Under the pieces are notes generated by a model. That model made no database searches. It was not told the origin of the DNA and saw only the letters and a program-made list of their open reading frames with translations. Both the position numbers and the translations under genes were made by a program. A stretch of DNA of 64,000 bases from Thermoflexus sp. (GTDB taxonomy: Bacteria; Chloroflexota; Anaerolineae; Aggregatilineales; Aggregatilineaceae): NCBI GenBank assembly GCA_020724465.1, contig DYGX01000010.1, positions 116,291 through 180,290 on the forward strand, in the 5' to 3' direction. Below are positions 52,704 through 59,625 of the stretch, piece by piece (position 1 is the first letter of the stretch; each line of letters starts with the position of its first letter).

Positions 52704-53330
52704 ATGTTCGAAGGGACGCTCGTCGATCTCGTTCCGTTCGAGGACGATTTCGCGACCTATATGGAAAGCTGGATGAACGAAGAGGCATGGTTCCGCGCCC
52801 GCCTGTGGGACCGCCGCGAGCCGTCTCCGGAAGAGGCGGTCAAGAAATTCATCGAGAAGATGGAGAAGAACGAGCACGGCCAGTTGATCGGCTTTCAGAC
52901 CAAAGCGGGCGATCCGATCGGCGGCCTGATCTTCGACCACGAGTGGCCGCGCGTGCGGAAAGTGGACATCATGTTCTTCGCCGGCGACTCCCGCTACGAA
53001 GGTTCTGACGAGCTGCTGGACGGCCTGCTGATGCTTGCCCGCTACTGCTTCGAAACGCGCAACATGCACCGGCTGGACACTCTCGCACTGGCCTTCGACG
53101 AGGCGAAGATCGACATCCTGCGCCGCGCGGGGTTTGTGCACGAGGGCACGCTGCGGCAGCACATTCGCTGGGATGGCGATTATGTGGATGTCGAGCTTTT
53201 CGGGTTGCTGGAAGACGAATGGCCGGGCTATGCCGCCAAAGTCAAGGCGCTCAACTTGCAGCCGAGCGGGCTGGAGCCAAAGCCCAAGCCGGAAAAGAAA
53301 CCCGACGACGAGAAGAAGCCCGCATCCTAA
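52704..53330 (+). CDS. GNAT acetyltransferase 1 of 5 (diverged)
   Basis: The 208-residue protein starts MFEGTLVDLVPFEDDF, the array's shared N-terminus. It differs from the other four: the usual acetyl-CoA loop (W-G-x-G-Y-G-T) is replaced by RYEGSDELLDG, and the C-terminus has a charged tail KPKPEKKPDDEKKP. The remaining fold with RAGFVHEGTLRQ is still RimJ/RimL-like. It may be a weak or non-acetylating member. GGAG upstream supports ATG 52704. It lies 26 bases before the next copy. Confidence 0.75.
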   Translation: MFEGTLVDLVPFEDDFATYMESWMNEEAWFRARLWDRREPSPEEAVKKFIEKMEKNEHGQLIGFQTKAGDPIGGLIFDHEWPRVRKVDIMFFAGDSRYEGSDELLDGLLMLARYCFETRNMHRLDTLALAFDEAKIDILRRAGFVHEGTLRQHIRWDGDYVDVELFGLLEDEWPGYAAKVKALNLQPSGLEPKPKPEKKPDDEKKPAS

Positions 53331-53356
53331 CACGCGAGAGGAGAGGAGATCGCTCC

Positions 53357-53956
53357 ATGCTCGAAGGTTTGCTGGTCGATCTGGTTCCCTATAGCAAGAA
53401 ATTCCTGGATCTGGAACACATCTGGCGCAACAGCGAATCGGCCTTCTGGAGCAGCGGCGGCGAGCGGTACATTGTCTCGCGCGCTGCCATCCGGCGCAAG
53501 GCCGAGGAATGGGCTGAAGAAGCCGAGCGGCTGGGTCCGGCGCGGCCCATGATGTTCGGCATGCAAACCAAAGTCGGCACGCCGATTGGCTTCTTCGCGA
53601 TCACCTGGCTGCTGCCGCATCACCGCGTGGGATTGCTGGGGGTCCGCATCGGCGACCCCAACTATTGGGGCAGGGGCTATGGCACGGATGCGCTGCTGCT
53701 GATTACAGAATTCGCGTTCGACTGGCTGGACTTGCGCAAGGTCTGGCTGGCGACGACCAGCGCCAATGAACGCGTGATGCGCCAGATGGACAAGGTTGGC
53801 TTTGTGCTGGAAGCCCGCGAGCGGCGCGCCTCGCTGATGGACGGCATCTGGGTGGACGGGCTGCTGTACGGCATGCTGCGCGAGGAGTGGCCCGGCCGCG
53901 AGGCGTTGATCGAACGTCTCGGGCTGCGCCCGGTGGAGCAGGGTGATGTTCGGTAG
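53357..53956 (+). CDS. GNAT acetyltransferase 2 of 5
   Basis: The 199-residue protein starts MLEGLLVDLVPYSKKF. The acetyl-CoA loop is intact (YWGRGYGTDALLL), followed by FDWLDLRKVWLATTSANERV and KVGFVLEARERR, and the end EEWPGREALIERLGL. The layout is that of RimJ/RimL-type N-acetyltransferases (Acetyltransf_3). GGAG upstream supports the ATG. The substrate is unknown. Confidence 0.85.
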   Translation: MLEGLLVDLVPYSKKFLDLEHIWRNSESAFWSSGGERYIVSRAAIRRKAEEWAEEAERLGPARPMMFGMQTKVGTPIGFFAITWLLPHHRVGLLGVRIGDPNYWGRGYGTDALLLITEFAFDWLDLRKVWLATTSANERVMRQMDKVGFVLEARERRASLMDGIWVDGLLYGMLREEWPGREALIERLGLRPVEQGDVR

Positions 53957-54518
53957 CGGCGTGCTGGTTGATCTGGTCCCCTACGGCCAGCGATTCCTGG
54001 ATCTGGAGCACGGTTGGCTGAACGGCGAGGGCGTGTTCTGGTGGGCGGTCGGCGGGCGGTGGTTTGTCACCCGCGCCGGACTGGAGATGGACCGGCGTGA
54101 GGAGCAGGATGATACCAGCGGGCGCGTGCGCTTCGGCGTGCAAACCAAGGACGGCACGCCGATCGGCCTGATCGGCATCAACTGGCTTGCTGCCCATCAC
54201 CGGACCGGGATGCTCACCGCCTTCATCGGCGAGCCGGCCTACTGGAGCGGCGGCTATGGCACGGACGCGCTGTTGTTGCTGATTGACTATGCCTTCGATT
54301 GGCTCGACCTGCGGCGTGTCTGGCTGATGACCATGAGCCTCAATGCGCGGGTGATGCGCCAGATGGAGAAAGTGGGCTTCCGGCTGGAAGGCTGCCGCCG
54401 CCAGGCGACCTGGGCCGATGGGGCGTGGCACGACATGCTGGTTTATGCGCTGGCGCGCGACGAGTGGCCGGGCCGCGAGGTGCTGGTGGCGCGGTTGGGA
54501 CTGACCGCGCAGAACTGA
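53946..54518 (+). CDS. GNAT acetyltransferase 3 of 5
   Basis: The 190-residue protein starts MFGSGVLVDLVPYGQRF and overlaps the previous copy by 11 bases, so translation is likely coupled. The acetyl-CoA loop reads YWSGGYGTDALLLL, with one Gly-to-Ser change at the first Gly. It retains DWLDLRRVWLMTMSLNARV and the C-terminal EWPGREVLVARLGL. A GTG one codon upstream is an alternative start. Confidence 0.85.
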   Translation: MFGSGVLVDLVPYGQRFLDLEHGWLNGEGVFWWAVGGRWFVTRAGLEMDRREEQDDTSGRVRFGVQTKDGTPIGLIGINWLAAHHRTGMLTAFIGEPAYWSGGYGTDALLLLIDYAFDWLDLRRVWLMTMSLNARVMRQMEKVGFRLEGCRRQATWADGAWHDMLVYALARDEWPGREVLVARLGLTAQN

Positions 54519-54526
54519 GAGGCCTT

Positions 54527-55114
54527 ATGTTCGAAGGACTGCTGGTAGACCTCGTTCCTTACGGCAACGCTTTTCAACAGCAGGAACACCGCTGGTTCAA
54601 TAACGAGTCCGCGTTTTGGGGCACGGCTGGCGATCGCTTGATCGTGTCCAAAGCGGCGGTCGAGCGCTGGCAGACTGAGCGCCAGGACGATGGGGCCCGG
54701 CCGGACGGCGGCTCAATCTGGTTCGGAATTCGTTCCAAGGCCGGCGTGCCGCTGGGCGACATTGAGCTGGGGTACATCTCGCCGCATCACCGCATGAGCA
54801 TGATCGGCGTCGGTATCGGCGAGCCGGAATACTGGGGCGGGGGGTATGGAACGGACGCCCTGCTGCTGATCATGGAGTACGCTTTCAACTGGCTGGACCA
54901 TCATCGCCTCTGGCTGCACACGATGGGCACCAACGTGCGCATGCAGCGCGCGGCCACAAAGGTGGGCTTCCACGAGGAGGCGCGGCGGCGCCGGTTCTGG
55001 CTGGCAGATGGTCAGTGGACCGATGACGTGATCTACGGTCTGTTGCGCCAGGACTGGCCGGGCCGCGAGGCGCTGGTCGAGCGGCTGGGGCTGCACCCCC
55101 GCCAGGAGCCGTGA
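54527..55114 (+). CDS. GNAT acetyltransferase 4 of 5
   Basis: The 195-residue protein starts MFEGLLVDLVPYGNAF, eight bases after the third copy. The acetyl-CoA loop is YWGGGYGTDALLL, and it ends DWPGREALVERLGLHPRQEP. It has MGTNVRMQRAATKVGF where the other copies have RQMEKVGF-type sequence, so it is diverged in that region. GAGAGG upstream supports the ATG. Confidence 0.85.
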   Translation: MFEGLLVDLVPYGNAFQQQEHRWFNNESAFWGTAGDRLIVSKAAVERWQTERQDDGARPDGGSIWFGIRSKAGVPLGDIELGYISPHHRMSMIGVGIGEPEYWGGGYGTDALLLIMEYAFNWLDHHRLWLHTMGTNVRMQRAATKVGFHEEARRRRFWLADGQWTDDVIYGLLRQDWPGREALVERLGLHPRQEP

Positions 55115-55116
55115 CC

Positions 55117-55689
55117 ATGCTCGAAGGGCTGCTGGTCGATCTGGTGCCATACGGTCAGGCGCATCAGGCGCGGGACCATGCCTGGTGGAACAACGAATCG
55201 TCCTTCTGGGCCAGCATGGGCGAGCGTGAGATCGTCTCGCGTGCGGCGGTCGAGCGCCGGCACCGCGAGTGGGTTGAGCCGGACCAACCCAGGACGGGGG
55301 TCGCGTTTGGCGTCCAGACAAAAGACGGGACGCCAATCGGCTATTTCGGGGTCAACTTCCTCAGCTATCACCACCGCGTCGCCAACCTGGGCGCGAACAT
55401 CAGCGAGCCGGGCTATTGGGGCGGTGGCTACGGGACGGACGCGCTGCTGCTGATCGTGGACTACGCCTTCAACTGGCTCGATATGCGCCGTGTCTGGCTG
55501 GGCACCATGAGCCTGAACACCCGCGTGCTGCGCCAGATGGAGAAAGTCGGGTTTGTGCTCGAAGGGCGCCACCGCCGGATGACGCTGGCCGACGGGCAGT
55601 GGTATGACGAGGTGATCTTTGGCCTGCTGCGCGAGGAATGGCCGGGGCGCGAAGCCATGCTCGAGCGGTTGGGGCTGCGCGCCCGCTGA
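55117..55689 (+). CDS. GNAT acetyltransferase 5 of 5
   Basis: The 190-residue protein starts MLEGLLVDLVPYGQAH, two bases after the fourth copy. The acetyl-CoA loop is YWGGGYGTDALLL, with NWLDMRRVWLGTMSLNTRV and RQMEKVGFVLEGRHRR, and the end EEWPGREAMLERLGL. GGAG upstream supports the ATG at 55117; GTG 55111 is an alternative. The gene is followed by a strong GC hairpin. Confidence 0.85.
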   Translation: MLEGLLVDLVPYGQAHQARDHAWWNNESSFWASMGEREIVSRAAVERRHREWVEPDQPRTGVAFGVQTKDGTPIGYFGVNFLSYHHRVANLGANISEPGYWGGGYGTDALLLIVDYAFNWLDMRRVWLGTMSLNTRVLRQMEKVGFVLEGRHRRMTLADGQWYDEVIFGLLREEWPGREAMLERLGLRAR

Positions 55690-55710
55690 GGGCGCAGGAC
55701 GGCACGCATA

Positions 55711-55736
55711 CCGGGGCGGGTGCAGGCTCGCCCCGG
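55711..55736 (+). terminator. Hairpin after the GNAT array
   Basis: A perfect eight-base-pair GC stem (CCGGGGCG with its complement, loop of ten) lies 22 bases after the fifth acetyltransferase. There is no T tract, so it may stabilise the 3' end or be a Rho-type stop. Confidence 0.45.
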
Positions 55737-55836
55737 CTGATTCAATGGATTCGGAAGCCGGGCGGATTCGTGGCAGAATCACGCCGGGGCGCGGGATCTG
55801 GCCCGCGCAGAGCGGGCGTGACGAAGGAGTCCGGCG

Positions 55837-57396
55837 ATGAACCGATCGATCGTGGGTCTGCTGATCGCGGCGGTGCTGGCGCTGGGCGGCGCGCTTCCCG
55901 CGCTGGCGCAGCCGCCACAACCGGCGATTATCGCGTTTGAAAGCTCGCTGGATGCGCTGACGCTCGACGAAGCCGAGGCGGGGGCGCGGACGACCGAACT
56001 GTCATGGTTTACCGCCAATATGACCGAGGGCTACCGTCTGCGGCTGCTGACCTACCGTCAGGGGGCGTGGGAGCCGGTCTTTGGTGAAGACAGCGTCCCG
56101 CTGGAACCGAACGGCTCGCGCGTGGTGACCGTCCAGCACCCGCTGACATTCGCCGCGCCGACCTATCTGCTCTCCATTGTGGATGCGCAGCAGCGCGTCA
56201 TCGACCAGCGCACGCTCACCATCCCGTACGACGCGGCTTCGGTCGAGGGGCCGCCGGTCATCGAGTACTTCGCGGCAGACGTCACGGTGGTGGACGCGGC
56301 GGCGCTGGCGAGCGGGTCGGCGCTGGTGCAGGTTGCGTGGCAGGTCACGCGGCGCGCGCCCGGATCCAACCTGGTCTTCGAGCAGGTCTTCGAGGACGGC
56401 ACGGCGCAGTCCATCGAGCTGCCGCGCCAGTATCTCTGGATTGCCTCGGCAGGGCAGGGGCCGGTCCGGCCAGGGCTGCCGCAGGCGCCGGGCAACCCGA
56501 TCCGGCTGCGGCTGCGCGTGGTCGATCTGATCTCCGGGAATGTCTATGCGGAGGAGACGATCGCGCTGGGCGTGATCGGCTTCGCCGTGCGCCCGCCGGA
56601 AACGGCCCCACCCCTCCAGCCGACTCCCGCGCCGGCAGTGCCGCCCGGCCCGGCATCAGATGGCGGGCAGGTAGTCTCGTTCACCGCCAGCCCGCCCACG
56701 GTCAACCCCGGCGCTGCCGTCACGCTGAGCTGGGAAGTGCGCGGGACGGGCGGGGTGACGATCACCGAGACCGTGCCGAACGGCGGCGATCCCATCACGG
56801 TTGTCAACGCGCAGTCGCCGAAGGGGACCGCGACCGTCTACGTGCCCGACCGCGCGGCCTATAGCGTCGATTACACGCTCTTCACCGCGCAAGGCGCCTA
56901 CCTGACGCGCACCGTCCGGGTGCACTGCCCCTACGCCTTCTTCTTCGGCGAGGGCGACGGTTGCCCGTCCTCGCCGCCGGTCGAGATTCCCGCCGCCTAC
57001 CAGCCGTTCGAGGGCGGGTTCATGGTCTGGCGCGGGGACACGCACGAGATCTACGTCTTCTACCAGGGGGCGCCCGGCGATCAGAGCGGGGCAGCGGGCT
57101 ACTTCCTGGCAAGCTCGTACAGCACGCTGCCGGAGACGCCCGCCGATGGGCGCGTGCCGCCGCTCGACCGCTTCGCGCCGGTGCAGGGTTTCGGCAAGGT
57201 GTGGGCCAATGCGCCGGGGGTGCGCGACCGGCTGGGCTGGGCGCTGGCGCCGGAAATGCCGGTCACGCTTACGGTGCAGCAGGTCGCGCTGACGCGCATC
57301 CCCGTGCCCCAATTCGCGATCTATCTGATGCTGCCGGACGGTGAGGTGATCGGGACGGGCGGCAACCGGTGGCAGGTCGTCCAACCGGCTCCCTGA
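55837..57396 (+). CDS. Secreted protein, function unknown
   Basis: The 519-residue protein has a signal peptide with likely cleavage after ALAQ (about residue 25). Several beta-rich segments follow, including an Ig-like region (FTASPPTVNPGAAVTLSWEV, about 285-350), and a C-terminal domain rich in aromatic residues with a VRDRLGWAL element resembling modules found in other secreted Chloroflexota proteins. Pro-rich linkers separate the parts (PPLQPTPAPAVPPGPAS). GAAGGAG upstream supports the start. It may bind surface polymers; this is a guess. Confidence 0.65.
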   Translation: MNRSIVGLLIAAVLALGGALPALAQPPQPAIIAFESSLDALTLDEAEAGARTTELSWFTANMTEGYRLRLLTYRQGAWEPVFGEDSVPLEPNGSRVVTVQHPLTFAAPTYLLSIVDAQQRVIDQRTLTIPYDAASVEGPPVIEYFAADVTVVDAAALASGSALVQVAWQVTRRAPGSNLVFEQVFEDGTAQSIELPRQYLWIASAGQGPVRPGLPQAPGNPIRLRLRVVDLISGNVYAEETIALGVIGFAVRPPETAPPLQPTPAPAVPPGPASDGGQVVSFTASPPTVNPGAAVTLSWEVRGTGGVTITETVPNGGDPITVVNAQSPKGTATVYVPDRAAYSVDYTLFTAQGAYLTRTVRVHCPYAFFFGEGDGCPSSPPVEIPAAYQPFEGGFMVWRGDTHEIYVFYQGAPGDQSGAAGYFLASSYSTLPETPADGRVPPLDRFAPVQGFGKVWANAPGVRDRLGWALAPEMPVTLTVQQVALTRIPVPQFAIYLMLPDGEVIGTGGNRWQVVQPAP

Positions 57397-57601
57397 TGCC
57401 GGTGCGCCAGGGCGTATCTGGCACTTGACGGGAAGCGGCGATGTTGGATGTTCTTGTCGGGACGATGCGTGCATCGCCCGCTGCCTCACCACCGCGCGTT
57501 TGACGCCGGGTTGAGCACGGCACGGGCCGGGCAAGCCCGACCCCTCCGCGTGGCAGTGGGCATTTGTTCCGCGGTCCGGTCTGCAAAGTTCATGGCAGCC
57601 T

Positions 57602-58003
57602 CTAGGGCTGGACATCCGGCTGGGCCGGCGGCGGGTTGAGGCGAACAGCACGGTCGAGGGCGTGCTCGATGTCTTCCAGCGTGGGCGGTTTGACCAGGTA
57701 GGCGCTGGCCCCGGCTTCCTGAGCGGCGCGGCGCATCTCAACCGAATCGTTGGCGGTAATGACCACAACCGGCACATCGGCAGTGACCGGGTCGCGACGC
57801 AGGAAGCGCAGCACTTCCAGCCCGTTGACGCCCGGCATGTTGATGTCCAGCAGGATCACGTCGGGGATCACCTGGCCAAGCTGGCGCAGCGCCATGCGCG
57901 GCCCGTAGGCGATGGCGACGGTGTGCCCCAATACGCCGACCTGCGCGCCCAGGCTGTCCGCGGTGCGGCGGTCGTCTTCGATAATCAGCACGTTATACAG
58001 CAT
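57602..58003 (-). CDS. Response regulator, receiver domain only
   Basis: The 133-residue protein is a CheY-like single receiver domain: Asp10/Asp11, phospho-acceptor Asp53 in ILLDINMPG, Thr83 and Lys105 in YLVKPP. It has no output domain. The start at 58003 has GAAGGG upstream; the longer frame adds 19 codons without a site. No histidine kinase is nearby. Confidence 0.9.
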   Translation of the reverse strand: MLYNVLIIEDDRRTADSLGAQVGVLGHTVAIAYGPRMALRQLGQVIPDVILLDINMPGVNGLEVLRFLRRDPVTADVPVVVITANDSVEMRRAAQEAGASAYLVKPPTLEDIEHALDRAVRLNPPPAQPDVQP

Positions 58004-58133
58004 TTTTGGCCCTTCTTGTCCTGCCCAAAGCTGCTCCCGGCTGCGGGTATTGTAGCACACGCCCTGCCCAACGCGCAGCCGTGTCAGAATTCCCTGGATC
58101 GCGAGCCGCCACCCTCGTCCCCGTGCCGATCTG

Positions 58134-58142
58134 TGCTACAAT
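58134..58142 (+). promoter_or_regulatory. Extended -10 promoter of the parvulin-like gene
   Basis: TGCTACAAT (58134-58142) is an extended -10 with a TACAAT core. No -35 is seen. The start would give a leader of about 60 bases. Confidence 0.4.
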
Positions 58143-58210
58143 GTGCGGCTCCCCGGCGCGTATAACGTGGCAGATAAGCGACGGGCAGATGACGAAGGGT
58201 GGGCGAGTTG

Positions 58211-59467
58211 ATGCGACGGATTTCCGGAATCTGGTTGATTCGGCGAACGATTGCTCTGCTCATGCTGGCCCTGGCGGTGCTCGGTGGAGCGAGCTGCTCG
58301 CCTGGGGCGGGCGAGGTCTACCATGTGGACGTGGGGGCCACGCTGACGCAGACGGCGCGTGCCGTTAGTGCGGCGCAGACTCCCTCGCCCACGCCCGGAC
58401 CCTCGCCGACTCCGACTCTGACGCCGACGCCCTACCAGCGCCCCACCGATCCGCCCGATTATGACGGCCGTACCGTCATCACGCGGGTTGGCAACGAGAC
58501 GATCACGCTGGACGAGTTCCGGCAGCGCGTGCGTTTCGAACGCTGGCACCCGTTGCGCTTGCTGGCCCAGCGCGCCGAGCAGCGCGGCCCGCAGCGCGTG
58601 CTGGACCTGACCCTGCCCGAAAACCAGAACATCGCCTCGCTGTTCGCCACGCTGGCGGACAGCTACAGCTTCGGTATTCAGGTGCACCGCATCATGGTGA
58701 TCGAGTCGATTGCCCGTCAGGAAGCCGCTCGTCGCCAGCTTGAGCTGGATCCCTACCAGTTCGACGCCAAGCGCGCGCAGTATTTGGGGATGCTGCCCGG
58801 TCCCAACGGCGCGCTGCCGCCGGAATTCGAGCCGGCCTATCGGGATTTTCTGGCCGAAATGACGCTCTACACCGGCATGACCGAAGAGGACTTTCGCCGC
58901 ATTGTGCGCGCGCAGACGGCCTATTCGCAACTGGAGTTTCTGATCGGGCAGGAGCGGGGCGCGATCCCCGAAGCGAGCGCGGCGCAGGCGGGCATCGAGG
59001 TGCGCGACGCGGTTCTCAGCAGCGAGGCCCGCGCCAACCAGGTCGCCGAGCGCCTGCGCGCGGGCGAGCCGCTCAACACCATCATGGCGTCGCTCGGCCA
59101 GGCGGACGCGCCCGCGGAGAACGTCTCGCGCATTGTGCGGCGCTTCGACCAGACACTGCCCCCCGCCGTGCTGGACGCTATCTTCAGCGCCGAGCCGGGC
59201 AGCGTGATCGGCCCGCTTGCCACCGAGCAGGGCTGGTATGTGGCGCGCGTGGTGGGCGAGAAATTCCAAGCGCTCAGCCCGCGCGAGATCGAAGACCTGC
59301 GCAAGCAGTATTTCCTGGACTGGATCGAGGCGCGGATGGATGACCCGACATACACCGTCGATTACCAGAACTGGCTCAGCGCCACCCCGCAGGAGCCGCT
59401 GCCGCGCGACGTCTCGCCGTATTTCACCGAAGACATCGTCAAGCTGCCACCGACGCCGGAGAGCTAG
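58211..59467 (+). CDS. Parvulin-type peptidyl-prolyl isomerase, probable lipoprotein
   Basis: The 418-residue protein has an N-terminal hydrophobic segment followed by LGGASC, a weak lipobox with Cys29 as possible lipidation site, and a Thr-Pro linker (SPTPGPSPTPTLTPTP). A SurA/PrsA-like helical region follows and then a parvulin-type rotamase domain (about 245-345; VLDAIFSAEPGSVIGPLATEQGWYVARVVG). These act as extracytoplasmic folding helpers. The start at 58211 has AAGGGTGGG nearby; GTG 58199 is an alternative. It is convergent with the FtsX-type gene across a repeat-rich region. Confidence 0.82.
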   Translation: MRRISGIWLIRRTIALLMLALAVLGGASCSPGAGEVYHVDVGATLTQTARAVSAAQTPSPTPGPSPTPTLTPTPYQRPTDPPDYDGRTVITRVGNETITLDEFRQRVRFERWHPLRLLAQRAEQRGPQRVLDLTLPENQNIASLFATLADSYSFGIQVHRIMVIESIARQEAARRQLELDPYQFDAKRAQYLGMLPGPNGALPPEFEPAYRDFLAEMTLYTGMTEEDFRRIVRAQTAYSQLEFLIGQERGAIPEASAAQAGIEVRDAVLSSEARANQVAERLRAGEPLNTIMASLGQADAPAENVSRIVRRFDQTLPPAVLDAIFSAEPGSVIGPLATEQGWYVARVVGEKFQALSPREIEDLRKQYFLDWIEARMDDPTYTVDYQNWLSATPQEPLPRDVSPYFTEDIVKLPPTPES

Positions 59468-59470
59468 AAG

Positions 59471-59625
59471 CAGCGAGGAGCAGCGAGGAACAGCGAAGAG
59501 CAGCAAAGAACAGCAAAGAACAGCTAAGAACAGCAGAAAGCAGCGGAAGAACGGTATCTCCCGCTGCTTTTCAGCTGCTTTTCAGCTGCTTTTGGCTGTC
59601 TTTAGCTGCCTTTAGCTGCTTTTCG
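59471..59625. repeat. 10-nt tandem repeats and hairpin between convergent genes
   Basis: From 59471 there are eight consecutive ten-base units of the form CAGCnAnGAn, in exact register (59471-59550). From 59561 the sequence consists of pyrimidine-rich units related to CAGCTGCTTTT (59561-59625). The central stem AAAGCAGCGG (59537-59546) pairs perfectly with CCGCTGCTTT (59561-59570). The two halves are roughly complementary, so they can form a long imperfect hairpin with T tracts, likely a terminator for both convergent genes. Confidence 0.8.

Noticed and set aside
55738..55836. Short frames between the GNAT array and the secreted protein
   Set aside because: No ribosome site or conserved-looking sequence; it is leader for the secreted protein gene.
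59471..59550. Ten-base repeats as a CRISPR array
   Set aside because: Units are contiguous, with no spacers and no cas genes nearby; the sequence fits a hairpin terminator with slippage repeats.
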